NCBI RefSeq assembly: GCF_021440195.1
Contig: NZ_JAJTSZ010000010.1
Span: 1 to 64,000, forward strand
Direction of reading: 5' to 3'
Length of the DNA: 64,000 nucleotides
Source: Dyadobacter sp. CY356
GTDB lineage: Bacteria > Bacteroidota > Bacteroidia > Cytophagales > Spirosomataceae
The position numbers and the translations under genes are program-made. How positions within the stretch are numbered: the stretch's first letter is position 1; each line of letters starts with the position of its first letter. This document shows, in pieces, positions 53,663-62,516 of the stretch. Below the pieces are notes generated by a model, which was given only the letters and a program-made list of their open reading frames with translations, was not told where the DNA came from and searched no databases.

Positions 53663-54749
53663 TGGAAGTCAATTTAACTGAATTTGTATTTTCGACCAGT
53701 TGTTCAAATAATTCCTCATAGCGATCAGTCATTATCTCAACATCCAGATATTTTTCGGCCCTGTCACGACAATCCTTTCTGTTTAATTTAGCAGCCAAAA
53801 GGATTTTTTCAGCAAGGTCTTCGATGTCATTACCCATTGAAAGGCAACCTGTTTTCTCACATACCAATGTAGGCAAAGCTCCACGTGCTATGCCGGCAAC
53901 CGGCGTTCCGCATGCCAGAGATTCTGCCACCACCAGGCCAAATGGCTCTTCCCAGCACGGTGTTATCAAACTAAGTTCAGCATTACCAATCAGCTCATTG
54001 AGCATATTGTGATCGCAGTGCCCCACAAATTCAATTGATTCATCAAACAGCGGGACAATGTGTTCGCGGTAATAAAACTCATCGCTGATAGCACCTGCTA
54101 TTTTCATTTTTTTTCCGGCGAGCTTCACAGCCTGAATGGCCAGGTGAAGGCCTTTGTCGGGATGGATCCGGCCAAACCACATCACATATTCCTTATTGTT
54201 TTCAGGATAATATTTCCAGTGTTCCAGATCAACGCCATTTGGGATTACCCCGCAATCAGGCGCATAGGCTTTCCAGTTGTCGGCATTGGTAGCAGATACG
54301 GATATGTATTTTATTTTTTTGTAACTCTGCTCCTGGCGAATGGCGTTTTTCAGCTCAAAGATCGGTGGTGTGTGCAGCACCGTGACCATAGGAGCCGATA
54401 CCAGTGCTGCCATCATGATGGGCACGTAGTTCAGACTGTTATTGAAAATGATATCCAGTTCGTCATTATCAATCTGCTGCATCAGTTCAACGTACGCATG
54501 ATGGGTGGCTACAAACTCCATGCAAAGCTCCCTGGAAGTAAACTCTGATGATACAATAGGGTTGTGGTCCTGCTCGGATAAAATGGGACGGACATTTAGA
54601 ATCGGATCTGAGGCAGCACATGCATAAAGCAATACATCATGACCTCTTGCAAGAAGTCGTTGGCAAATATCATAGGTAAATGCTTCCAGTCCGCCCTGGA
54701 AAGGCTTTGAAATAGGGTATTTCAAATGTGCAATAATTCCAATTTTCAT
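53652..54749 (-). CDS. Family 4 glycosyltransferase
   Basis: A 365-residue GT-B retaining transferase. MKIGIIAHLKYPISKPFQGG at the start is typical (donor-facing loop with QGGLEAFTYDICQRLLARGH). The C-terminal nucleotide-sugar site shows YVMWFGRIHPDKGLHLAIQA (about residues 187-206), then EEPFGLVVAESLACGTPVAG with the E-x7-E motif. No signal peptide. It is the first gene of a two-gene unit with the MurG-like gene that overlaps its end, and lies near a family 2 transferase, so the three may build one glycan or glycolipid (inference). Confidence 0.92.
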   Translation of the reverse strand: MKIGIIAHLKYPISKPFQGGLEAFTYDICQRLLARGHDVLLYACAASDPILNVRPILSEQDHNPIVSSEFTSRELCMEFVATHHAYVELMQQIDNDELDIIFNNSLNYVPIMMAALVSAPMVTVLHTPPIFELKNAIRQEQSYKKIKYISVSATNADNWKAYAPDCGVIPNGVDLEHWKYYPENNKEYVMWFGRIHPDKGLHLAIQAVKLAGKKMKIAGAISDEFYYREHIVPLFDESIEFVGHCDHNMLNELIGNAELSLITPCWEEPFGLVVAESLACGTPVAGIARGALPTLVCEKTGCLSMGNDIEDLAEKILLAAKLNRKDCRDRAEKYLDVEIMTDRYEELFEQLVENTNSVKLTSSEN

Positions 54750-54895
54750 AACAGATCGAGTAAAGGTTTGTTGATGGCAAGTAAGATTAAGTTTTAAGTG
54801 TGGAATGTTGTAGTCTTGTAACGTATAGTAAAAAATTGTACCTCAGAGTTTACCCGGTTTTTGTATTTCTGTGTTTATTAGTACTGATTCAATAA

Positions 54896-54948
54896 GTAAA
54901 GCAAAGTCTGTTTAAACCGATACCCAGGTTAAACAGACTTTGCTTTAC
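54896..54948. repeat. Perfect 20-bp inverted repeat
   Basis: Arms at 54896-54915 and 54929-54948 are perfect complements of 20 bases (5' arm GTAAAGCAAAGTCTGTTTAA) around a 13-base loop. It lies between the GT4 start and the Crp/Fnr gene. The stem is longer than a usual intrinsic terminator; it may still end the Crp/Fnr transcript (136 bases past its stop), or be a small repeat element. The rest of the gap (54750-55083) has no gene. Confidence 0.7.
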
Positions 54949-55041
54949 GAAGCCGAGGTCTTATATGTTGAAACGGAGGCAGGATTAAGTATCCCGTTTT
55001 TCTTGAAATATAAACTGTGATATTTGGGAAGCGCATCAGTA

Positions 55042-55072
55042 CAGTGATCGGTAACAACGATCAGTCACTGTC
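55042..55072 (-). terminator. Hairpin just past the Crp/Fnr stop codon
   Basis: ACAGTG (55042-55047) with ATCG, pairing with CGAT and CACTGT (ending 55072) with a four-base bulge; 12 bases beyond the stop codon on the minus strand. There is no T tract, so the call is weak. Confidence 0.4.
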
Positions 55073-55083
55073 GGGTGGAGATT

Positions 55084-55659
55084 TTAACGTTTTGCAGCCA
55101 GTCTTTTCCGGATACGGCTAAGCGAGGGAGCTTTGACACCTACATAGCCGGCGATATAATATTGCGGGATTCTTTGAACAAGGTCAGGATATTCAGATAG
55201 AAATTTCAGATACCGGTTATCCGGTGTGTCGGTGTATAGGGAGACCACCTGGCCAATTACATTGACAAAAACGTATTCAATGGCCAGGCGGCCAAACTTT
55301 TCACCGTTTGTTACCTGGCGATAAAACTGCTGGATCCCTTCCGAACTGATTTGATAAACGACCGTATCTTCCAGTGCCTGTATATTGACTGTGGATGGGA
55401 CTTGTGGTAAAAAACTTATATAATCACAAACAAATTCACCTTCTTTATTAAAATAATGCGTTTGTTCTACACCATCATTGTTGGTATAATACCTGACCAG
55501 GCCACGCTCAATAAAGATAATATTTCTGCAAACTTCGCCTGCCGAAAGAAGATGCCCGCCTTTTTTTAGCAACTTTTTATGAAACAGACTTTCAATAACG
55601 AGAATATCTTTCTCTGTTGTTTCAATCTGATCTTTAATTGTTTTAATCAAAAGCTCCAT
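55084..55659 (-). CDS. Crp/Fnr family transcriptional regulator
   Basis: About 191 residues if it begins at the Met at 55659 (MELLIKTIKDQ, resembling the start of the other Crp/Fnr protein at 2172); an ATG at 55695 would add 12 residues. The jelly-roll sensor domain includes LLSAGEVCRNIIFIERGLVR and EGEFVCDYISFLPQVPS. The C-terminal helix-turn-helix is IPQYYIAGYVGVKAPSLSRI, near residues 162-181. No clustered N-terminal cysteines. It is the third gene of a same-strand unit after two small membrane proteins, with gaps of 1 and about 45-80 bases, so it may regulate them. Its palindrome differs from that of the first regulator. Confidence 0.88.
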   Translation of the reverse strand: MELLIKTIKDQIETTEKDILVIESLFHKKLLKKGGHLLSAGEVCRNIIFIERGLVRYYTNNDGVEQTHYFNKEGEFVCDYISFLPQVPSTVNIQALEDTVVYQISSEGIQQFYRQVTNGEKFGRLAIEYVFVNVIGQVVSLYTDTPDNRYLKFLSEYPDLVQRIPQYYIAGYVGVKAPSLSRIRKRLAAKR

Positions 55660-55739
55660 AAAATTAAACCAGTTACTCAGGCAACTCTTCAACATTTAAA
55701 TTTGTGCGCTTCAAGATAATACATTGAAAAAGTAGTTTC

Positions 55740-56219
55740 CTAATTTCCACAGATTATCACGCTTAAAATCAATAAAAGCATGGCGGCAGTTAAAAATGCA
55801 GCTCTGTAATTTATCACACTTTCCCAGCGGATTTGCAGCGCCCGGATATTATCCGGATAACTGTTTTTTACCGCAGCTTCTGACATCATTTGATTAACAG
55901 GCTTTGCAACATTCATGTATATGTTAAGATGAGATAACAGCATGAAAAGGGCTGCACAAAGTAAACCCAATGTATATACGTTTACAAAATTGATGATAGC
56001 ACAAATCAATGTGGTCACGATGCTGGTAATTCCAAAGGCCGGCATGCGTTTATCTGCAACCAAATGTGTGTGTCCGATTAGGTCAATCAGTGAACTGTCT
56101 TTACTTAAAGCAGTGGCTTTTCTGACCACAACCGCATGAAACATATCTGTTCCATAGATCACACCTGTACTTAAAATTGCGATCGTCAGTAGTATCTGAC
56201 TTATAATGGCAGTATTCAT
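55740..56219 (-). CDS. DUF1772 (anthrone-oxygenase-like) membrane protein
   Basis: A 159-residue protein with four hydrophobic helices (ISQILLTIAILSTGVIYGTD, FGITSIVTTLICAIINFVNV, YTLGLLCAALFMLLSHLNIY, AAFLTAAMLLLILSVIICG). The pattern IYMNVAKPVNQMM and WESVINYRAAFL matches the DUF1772 family, which includes fungal anthrone oxygenases and bacterial proteins without assigned roles. It starts one base from the end of the DUF4267 gene, so the two are translationally linked. No heme or metal motif is clear. Confidence 0.85.
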   Translation of the reverse strand: MNTAIISQILLTIAILSTGVIYGTDMFHAVVVRKATALSKDSSLIDLIGHTHLVADKRMPAFGITSIVTTLICAIINFVNVYTLGLLCAALFMLLSHLNIYMNVAKPVNQMMSEAAVKNSYPDNIRALQIRWESVINYRAAFLTAAMLLLILSVIICGN

Positions 56220-56220
56220 A

Positions 56221-56649
56221 TTAGTTGTTTTTTGATTGGTGGAGAAGGCCGTAAAACAAAAGAAAGCTGGTGGTGGCCATGACCAGGGCGGTTATACCAT
56301 GGATCAGCAAATGAGCGGCATCGCTGCTTCCATTGTAAAATAAAATGATCAGAAAATCAAAAGCCGGAACGACAATTGAGGCGGTAAAAACCCATGCAAC
56401 GGCCTTACGCATCCGCATCCATAGAAGCGGTAAAAGTACAATGCCCGAAAAAATATCGCGGATACCTTTGATTTGTCCATAAGCAACATCGCTGTTATTT
56501 TCAAAAGCAATGCCATATCCCAACGCTCCGGTTTGCGGGTGGATTATGAAACGAATTCCAATGAAGATTATGGCCGATGCCAAAAGAAGCACACTCCAAA
56601 ACGACACTGATTTTATTCCCCAGGAATGCTGACTGATCTGTGTTTTCAT
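56221..56649 (-). CDS. DUF4267 membrane protein
   Basis: About 142 residues from the ATG at 56649; an in-frame extension to 56772 lacks features. It has four hydrophobic helices: VSFWSVLLLASAIIFIGIRF, IFSGIVLLPLLWM, AVAWVFTASIVVPAFDFLII and LIHGITALVMATTSFLLFYG. The segment FENNSDVAYGQIKGIRDIFS is the conserved family core. Function unknown. It heads the unit DUF4267-DUF1772-Crp/Fnr, all on the minus strand. Confidence 0.85.
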   Translation of the reverse strand: MKTQISQHSWGIKSVSFWSVLLLASAIIFIGIRFIIHPQTGALGYGIAFENNSDVAYGQIKGIRDIFSGIVLLPLLWMRMRKAVAWVFTASIVVPAFDFLIILFYNGSSDAAHLLIHGITALVMATTSFLLFYGLLHQSKNN

Positions 56650-57144
56650 ATTTTCTAGATTTTTGATATGCAAAAATCCTATATAAAAAACTGCGAATCG
56701 TTCACCTGGGTTAATAAATGATTCCTGGCAGAAAGAAGTGTTGTAATTTGATTTGTTCCACCAGCCTTTCAATGAATGCCTTACATTGCCGGGCTGAAAT
56801 AATCGTGTTAAATCCTTCTAACCCGAACCACATTAAAAGCACGTATAATGAAGGAATTTAATTTTAAATGATATTTTTTTAATATTTATTTTGACGAAGA
56901 AATACCTGGAAATACTGTTTTTAATGCGGTCAGGAAACAATTTGCAATTAAAAACCAGTAAATGAAACTACCCGATCATTTTTAATTTGAAATAAATATG
57001 TCACCGTGGCAAGGTTTTTAACCTACAAAAAGATATTAGCCACAGGATTTTATTGCATCTATTGTTTCCCCGATGTGACCAAAAACCAGAATTCCATTTT
57101 TGAAGATTGATTTAATACAAAATTACAAATCCCGTTTATTAGCG
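56650..57144. other. Divergent gene-free gap
   Basis: AT-rich spacer between the minus-strand membrane-protein unit and the plus-strand lipoprotein/antiporter unit. No repeat or full promoter consensus found. Confidence 0.4.
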
Positions 57145-57726
57145 ATGATACAACCTAAACCCATCTTAATTATTGTGTTATGCTTTGTTTTTGCCTTCGG
57201 CTGCCAGAGCAATCAACAGGAACGGGAGCAGCTACTGGTCCAGCGGGAACTGGCGATATCAAAAAGGGAAAAGGATTTCGCTCTAAAACAGGCAGATTAT
57301 AATGCACTGATAAGATTAAGAGATAGCTTGCTCGTCAAAAAAGATACGGTAATGATTAAGAGCTGGCCTGAATCTTTGCACGGGCTTTGGAGCAGCCGGT
57401 CGGTATGCCGCGAATCCAATTGCAGCGAATATGTCATTGGCGATCAGCGGGCCAATCAGTGGGAATTTGTAAGTGATTCATCGGGGCTTTTTACCCGTGT
57501 TTCAGATAAAGACGGAACCCTGGTTCGTATCTATTCGGCCAGCTATGACAGCACGGGTATAAAACTGCATTTTTCCAGCGATTCATCTGCCGCCAAAAAT
57601 CTGGCCATCCATGTGGATCTTGGCCAGGCCAATGCGGACTTATTAAAAGGTATGCAAACGATTCAGGTTAACAAGGCCTGTACTGCAAAATTTTCTGTTG
57701 AACTTACCCGCGCTACCAAACGCTGA
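57145..57726 (+). CDS. Lipoprotein with coiled-coil start, antiporter partner
   Basis: A 193-residue lipoprotein from the ATG at 57145 (a TTG at 57100 in the same frame lacks support). The signal ends in the lipobox FAFGC with Cys near residue 20, followed by a charged coiled coil (QQEREQLLVQRELAISKREK). The rest is a beta-rich domain, SWPESLHGLWSSRSVCRESN with a possible disulfide (VCRESNCSEY), then IHVDLGQANADLLKGM. I do not recognise the family. It ends 3 bases before the antiporter gene, so the two are co-transcribed; it may be a periplasmic or outer-membrane partner. That role is inferred. Confidence 0.75.
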   Translation: MIQPKPILIIVLCFVFAFGCQSNQQEREQLLVQRELAISKREKDFALKQADYNALIRLRDSLLVKKDTVMIKSWPESLHGLWSSRSVCRESNCSEYVIGDQRANQWEFVSDSSGLFTRVSDKDGTLVRIYSASYDSTGIKLHFSSDSSAAKNLAIHVDLGQANADLLKGMQTIQVNKACTAKFSVELTRATKR

Positions 57727-57729
57727 TTT

Positions 57730-59856
57730 ATGCTGCCACTTAATATTCATATCAGCACTTTACCGATTGAAGATCCGGTATTAAAGTTTCTGCTCGAACT
57801 TATCATTATTTTGAGCGCGCCTCTTTTACTCAATAAAATTAAAGTCCCTCATTTGCTTGGACTACTGATTGCCGGTGCGGTAGTAGGCCCGAACGGGCTG
57901 AATCTTCTGGCAAGAGATAGCAGCGTAGTTGTTACCGGTACAACCGGGCTGCTTTATATCATGTTTCTGGCAGGACTGGAAATTGATATGGGCGATTTTA
58001 AAAGAAATAAGTGGAAGAGCATAACCTTTACGGCTTATACATTTGCAGCACCTTTCATCCTGGGATTTATAGGAGGTTATTACATCCTGCACTTTTCGTT
58101 GCTAACCTCTGTGCTTTTTGCAAGTCTTTTTTCGTCTCATACGCTGATTGCCTATCCGATGATCAGCAAACTGGGAATATCCAAAAATCTTTCGGTAAAC
58201 ATCACCGTTGGCGGCACTATGCTCACCGATGTACTTTCCCTTCTTGTACTGGCAGTGGTCGTTGGTATGACGCAGGGAGAAGTCAATAGTGCTTTCTGGA
58301 TACGCCTGACTTTATCTGTGCTTGCATTTGGAGCAACTGTTCTTTTTGTTTTTCCCTTGATCGGCCGTTGGTTTTTCAAAAAAGTAGATGACAAGATCTC
58401 GCAGTATATTTTTGTTTTGGTGATGATTTACATGGCATCTGTACTGGCAGAACTTGCCGGTATTGAAGCGATTATTGGCGCTTTTTTTGCAGGACTGGCT
58501 CTGAACAAGCTGATTCCGCACGCCTCTTCGATGATGAACCGTGTTGAATTTATTGGTAATGCCATTTTCATTCCATTCTTTTTGATCAGCGTTGGGATGC
58601 TTATAGACTTTAAAGTTTTTTTCAAAAGCCTTGAAACTTTGGGTGTGGCGGCGGTTATGCTGGTAGCTTCCATTGGAGGTAAATACTTGGGGGCCATTGC
58701 GACGCAGAAAACTTTCCGGCTGACCAAAGACGAAGGAAGTCTTATTTTCGGGTTAAGTTCGGCCTCTGCGGCTGCTACGCTTGCTTCGGTGATGGTCGGA
58801 TACAACATCATTGTTTCAGAAACTGCCGAAGGTGAAGCGGTAAGGCTGCTGAGCGAACATGTTTTAAATGGCAGTATCCTGCTCATTTTGATATCCTGCA
58901 CCATTTCTTCTTTTGTATCCATGGCAAGCGGACAGCGGATTGCAGAAAGTGAGCAGGAAGATACGGCCTCAGGGATAAACCGGGAACAGGAGAACCTATT
59001 GATTGCAGTTAATTATGAAGAAACGGTAGAAAAACTTGTCAATCTGGGGCTTTTGATCAAAGCGGCACACAACAACAACCGGCTGTTTGCACTAAATGTG
59101 ATCAACAGCGAAAAAAATGAATCATCTGTAAGGAATGCAAAAAAGACACTACATATCGCTGTGGACACGGCTGCGGCAGCAGATGTGAACATTCAACCGC
59201 TAACACGCTATGATAACGATGTGGCGACCGGTATCGGTAATGTCATTAAAGAACAGGAGATTACTGATCTGTTAATTGCCTTGCAGCCTGACCAGGGCCT
59301 GACACCTTCTTTTGTTCATAACTTATACAATGGATACCTTCAGAATGATCAGGTTAATACGATCATCTATCATGCGGCTCAGCCTATTGCAACTGTAAAG
59401 CGATATATCATTTTAATACCGGCAAATGCAGAAAAGGAGGCAGGGTTTTTCAGTGCGCTTCTCAGGGTATGGAATATTGCACGGAATTCAGGTGCTCAGA
59501 TGAGTTTTTATGCCGATGAAACCATTATTGATATCCTGCAAAAGGTTGTTAAAAAATCAAGTATTGAATTATCGCTTCATCCGGTCGTATCATGGCAGGA
59601 TGCTGAACTGGCTGCCAAAAATATGCCGAAGAATGAGGGCCTGATTATATTGATGGCCAGGCGGGGGATGATTTCCTACTCTGCTGAAATGGGCACAACT
59701 CCCGGTTTTTTAAACCAGTATGTTACACAAAACAACTTTATTCTGATCTTCCCTTACTGTCTGACTATCGAATCAGATCAGGAGAAAAGATCAGTCAGCA
59801 ATCATGATGATTTTGTTGAAATAGGGCAGCTGATCAGCAGAATTTTTTCCCGTTAG
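57730..59856 (+). CDS. CPA2-type cation/proton antiporter with C-terminal stress domain
   Basis: A 708-residue inner-membrane antiporter exchanging Na+ or K+ for H+. The first 400 residues hold about 12 helices of the Na_H_Exchanger fold: HLLGLLIAGAVVGPNGLNLL, LYIMFLAGLEIDMGDFKRN, SSHTLIAYPMISKLGI and GIEAIIGAFFAGLALNKLIP. A second half of about 300 cytosolic residues follows, including a universal-stress-like nucleotide-binding region (LLIAVNYEETVEKLVNLGLL and the later ITDLLIALQPDQG). The C-terminal domain suggests gating by a nucleotide or stress signal. It is downstream of a lipoprotein gene by 3 bases and ends two bases before the convergent double-receiver gene. Confidence 0.92.
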   Translation: MLPLNIHISTLPIEDPVLKFLLELIIILSAPLLLNKIKVPHLLGLLIAGAVVGPNGLNLLARDSSVVVTGTTGLLYIMFLAGLEIDMGDFKRNKWKSITFTAYTFAAPFILGFIGGYYILHFSLLTSVLFASLFSSHTLIAYPMISKLGISKNLSVNITVGGTMLTDVLSLLVLAVVVGMTQGEVNSAFWIRLTLSVLAFGATVLFVFPLIGRWFFKKVDDKISQYIFVLVMIYMASVLAELAGIEAIIGAFFAGLALNKLIPHASSMMNRVEFIGNAIFIPFFLISVGMLIDFKVFFKSLETLGVAAVMLVASIGGKYLGAIATQKTFRLTKDEGSLIFGLSSASAAATLASVMVGYNIIVSETAEGEAVRLLSEHVLNGSILLILISCTISSFVSMASGQRIAESEQEDTASGINREQENLLIAVNYEETVEKLVNLGLLIKAAHNNNRLFALNVINSEKNESSVRNAKKTLHIAVDTAAAADVNIQPLTRYDNDVATGIGNVIKEQEITDLLIALQPDQGLTPSFVHNLYNGYLQNDQVNTIIYHAAQPIATVKRYIILIPANAEKEAGFFSALLRVWNIARNSGAQMSFYADETIIDILQKVVKKSSIELSLHPVVSWQDAELAAKNMPKNEGLIILMARRGMISYSAEMGTTPGFLNQYVTQNNFILIFPYCLTIESDQEKRSVSNHDDFVEIGQLISRIFSR

Positions 59857-59857
59857 A

Positions 59858-60724
59858 CTATTCAACATAGGTATCCCAGATGAATTCATTCAGGCTTTTA
59901 AAATAAGATAACGAATCGTTCAGATCTCTGGGTTTGGTTATATAAGCGTTGGCCTGACGCTGGTAACAGGCCTTGATATCATCCTGATGTGCGGAGTTAC
60001 TGAAAATAATGATGGGAACCGTAGACAGGTTATTATCTCTTAAAAATTTTCTGATTTTTGCGAGCAGTTCCAGTCCTTGCTCTCTGTTTGGGATACACAT
60101 ATCCATCAGGATGAGTTGTGGTTGCCTTGCCATCTGGTGCCATTCGTTTTCAAGAAATCTTAGTGTGCTCTCACTATCCTTCATTCTTGTGATGGCGGCA
60201 TAGGGCATACTTTGACGTAATGCAGCGCGCATAAGCTCCCAATGCTCGGGATGATCTTCAATGACAAGAATTGACTTTGTCCTGGCTTTTTTTAATGGCA
60301 ATTCGATCAGAGAGGAAGGGTAATTATTTAAGAAACACACATTGACCGACTCGGCCATATGCGTGTAGTCAATAATTGAGACTGGCTTTTTCAGGTAGGC
60401 ATTAACACCGATTTTGTATGCATTTTTTACATGCCTTGGATCAGTTGAAGTAGAAAACATGATGACTGGTATGTACTCGTTATCCGGATCAGACCTGATC
60501 CTGGCAAGCGTTTCCATACCATTCATGCGAGGCATATTGATATCAAGCATGATCAGGAAAGGCTCTGAGCTATTGGCCCTGAGTTTTAATAAATCAATTA
60601 AATCCTGGCCGTCAAGTACTTCAATAATTTCTACCTTATCAATCACATTTTCTAGTGCTTCCCGAGCCAGCATCCGGTCATCATCGTCATCATCTACAAT
60701 GTAGATCGTCTTCCCGCTATTCAT
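59858..60724 (-). CDS. Tandem double-receiver response regulator
   Basis: About 288 residues from the ATG at 60724 (the frame extends to 60781 without support). Two CheY-like receiver domains in series and nothing else: the first with IYIVDDDDDDRML, phosphorylation Asp in IMLDINMPRMNG, Ser/Thr in IMFSTSTD and Lys in AYLKKPVS; the second with ILVIEDHPEHWEL, Asp in ILMDMCIPNREQG, Ser in IIFSNSAH and Lys in AYITKPRDL. Both keep the residues needed for phosphorylation, though the second acidic pocket is ED/H rather than DD. There is no DNA-binding output. Probably an intermediate of a phosphorelay with a kinase elsewhere. Confidence 0.9.
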   Translation of the reverse strand: MNSGKTIYIVDDDDDDRMLAREALENVIDKVEIIEVLDGQDLIDLLKLRANSSEPFLIMLDINMPRMNGMETLARIRSDPDNEYIPVIMFSTSTDPRHVKNAYKIGVNAYLKKPVSIIDYTHMAESVNVCFLNNYPSSLIELPLKKARTKSILVIEDHPEHWELMRAALRQSMPYAAITRMKDSESTLRFLENEWHQMARQPQLILMDMCIPNREQGLELLAKIRKFLRDNNLSTVPIIIFSNSAHQDDIKACYQRQANAYITKPRDLNDSLSYFKSLNEFIWDTYVE

Positions 60725-60865
60725 ACCCGTCGAAGTAAAATGTGTCCATGGCCCGGAGAATTCCGGGTTTATATGCAGCAAAGATGCAATAAGACCTAAT
60801 GTAAGGTAAGTCTTTTTTCTTGCAATAAAGTTAAAAGTATTCCTATTGATCCTATCGCTTGCTTC

Positions 60866-61315
60866 TTAATCCTGTTTTACCTGACCCGAACTTTGAAAAT
60901 TGTTTGGTGCAGCGCATTTTGTCCAATATTCCATAATCACTTTTATGGTATCCAGCATATCTTCAAATGATGTTTGTTTCACAAAAAAACCTTGTGCGGA
61001 AGTACTGTAAGCATCAATAACGATCTGCTGGTTTAAGGCTGTCGAGAAGAAAAGATAGGGGATACATTTTAGTTTTAATTCTGCATCAGTGTGCAATTTA
61101 TTTCTGAGCTCCATCCCGTTAAGTTTGGGAAGATTAATGTCAGAAAGTATTATAAAAGGTGATGAACTCTCCTCGTGAAGGTAATCCAGGGCTGCCACGC
61201 CATCAGGGAAATATTTTCTTTTATTTGGGTAGTTAAGTACAGTGAAAACCTCTTCTAAAAGAAATTGATCATCCTCATCATCTTCAATGATTATTATTTC
61301 TCCGTTTTTATTCAT
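60866..61315 (-). CDS. Single-domain response regulator
   Basis: A 149-residue CheY-like receiver. IIIIEDDEDDQFLLEE forms the acidic pocket, the phosphorylation Asp is in IILSDINLPKLNG, the Thr/Ser in LFFSTALNQ and the Lys in GFFVKQTSF, followed by Gln instead of the usual Pro. No output domain. It lies about 140 bases upstream of the double-receiver gene on the same strand and may be in one unit with it. Confidence 0.9.
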   Translation of the reverse strand: MNKNGEIIIIEDDEDDQFLLEEVFTVLNYPNKRKYFPDGVAALDYLHEESSSPFIILSDINLPKLNGMELRNKLHTDAELKLKCIPYLFFSTALNQQIVIDAYSTSAQGFFVKQTSFEDMLDTIKVIMEYWTKCAAPNNFQSSGQVKQD

Positions 61316-61481
61316 CGGTTTGTAACGTTCGGTTTCAAATTTTTTATAAAATAATCAAGCCACAACGGGGTTTGATTATGTCTCTGACCGATTAATTTAT
61401 TAAACGTAATTTTTACTCCTGTAAAATCCGGTAGTTTCGATAGGACGCAGCGTTTTATTTATTTGATTAAAACCGAAGTTT

Positions 61482-61940
61482 ATGACTTTCAATCGTGTTC
61501 AATTTGGATGGTTTGGTGTTTCGCTCATGCTTCTATTGGGGATTTTACTTCTTTTTGCTGACTACATGTTATATAAAGATGCTGCCTCAGATGACCAGAT
61601 AGCGCGCAGTAGTCCTGTGGTTTGCATGAAAATTATTGACAGAATCAAAGGGATGGGAACACTTAAAAACCCTGATAAAATTGATGCGGTGTACAAGGGT
61701 AAAATCTACAAACTTTCAATCGGCAGAAAGTCTTTCCGAAGTCTTGCAGGAGTGGACAGCGTTGCTGTCTCATTTGATAAGGCAACTGACAGGGCTGTTA
61801 TGCCAGCATCCGGGCGCGTCCGTCATCTGGCATTTATGTTTGTGATGATTGCAGGGGTAGGAATCATGGTGATCTGGGGAAGTATAACAGAATACATCAG
61901 GCTAATAAAATCCTCGCGCAAAAGCCATTCATATAACTGA
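61482..61940 (+). CDS. Small two-helix membrane protein, unknown
   Basis: A 152-residue protein with one helix at each end (FGWFGVSLMLLLGILLLFAD and HLAFMFVMIAGVGIMVIWGS) and a central soluble domain with an SH3-like strand pattern (IDAVYKGKIYKLSIGRKSFR, VDSVAVSFDKATDRAVMPAS). The layout resembles DUF3592-type proteins, but the family cannot be fixed by eye. It is a single gene on the plus strand closed by a strong convergent terminator. Confidence 0.65.
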   Translation: MTFNRVQFGWFGVSLMLLLGILLLFADYMLYKDAASDDQIARSSPVVCMKIIDRIKGMGTLKNPDKIDAVYKGKIYKLSIGRKSFRSLAGVDSVAVSFDKATDRAVMPASGRVRHLAFMFVMIAGVGIMVIWGSITEYIRLIKSSRKSHSYN

Positions 61941-61973
61941 GACCACTGATTTAGAACGTAATCTCGTGAAAAG

Positions 61974-62014
61974 CCAGAAATCATTTTCCGGAAAAAATCC
62001 GGAAAATGATTCTG
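61974..62014. terminator. Bidirectional terminator between convergent genes
   Basis: AATCATTTTCCGGA (61979-61992) and TCCGGAAAATGATT (61998-62011) are perfect complements with a loop of five A; an outer CAG/CTG pair extends the stem with one bulged base (61974-62014). It serves the membrane-protein gene and the NTF2-like gene. Confidence 0.8.
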
Positions 62015-62050
62015 ACTGAATTTGTCTGCATTAAAATTGCTAAAATATAT

Positions 62051-62392
62051 TTATTCAATTTCCATTGCTGTCACTTTCCCTTCCTTAATGGTGTAGGTAT
62101 GAACGACATGGCTGTCGCTGAGCAGCTGACCATTTAGATCCTTTATAACCTGATGAATATCTACCGCAATCCGCCCGTCAGGTTTTATTTGAAAGGAGAC
62201 TGGCATCACCTTCGGATCAATCTCACTCCACTGGCGCAGCCAATATGCCCTGACATCATCAAGCCCCTGCATATAACCTCCTTCCCATCCGTTGGGCCAT
62301 TTTACATTGGTATGAAAAAGTGCAAGTACCGCATCAATATTTCTGTCATTAAAATCCTGATAGAGGCCGGTAAGGTTTTTTTCAAAGTCCAT
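62051..62392 (-). CDS. NTF2-like/SnoaL-fold protein
   Basis: A 113-residue small cone-shaped-fold protein. The pattern LTGLYQDFNDRNIDAVLALF, HTNVKWPNGWEGGYMQGLDD and VRAYWLRQWSEIDPKV is that of the nuclear transport factor 2-like group (SnoaL and ketosteroid-isomerase relatives). The C-terminal strands DSHVVHTYTIKEGKVTAMEI fit the same fold. No catalytic role can be assigned; these proteins often act as isomerases or ligand binders. Cytosolic. It is about 120 bases from the azoreductase gene start on the same strand and may be co-expressed, though the gap argues for a separate promoter. Confidence 0.88.
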   Translation of the reverse strand: MDFEKNLTGLYQDFNDRNIDAVLALFHTNVKWPNGWEGGYMQGLDDVRAYWLRQWSEIDPKVMPVSFQIKPDGRIAVDIHQVIKDLNGQLLSDSHVVHTYTIKEGKVTAMEIE

Positions 62393-62516
62393 ATTTACAA
62401 ATCGTTAAGAATAATGAATAGATCGAACAAAACTAAACATGATCTATGTCGTTGCACGTCAGCATGTCTTGAGAATATGTAGGAACATCTTGAGAACCGC
62501 TCAACGGATGGAAATA

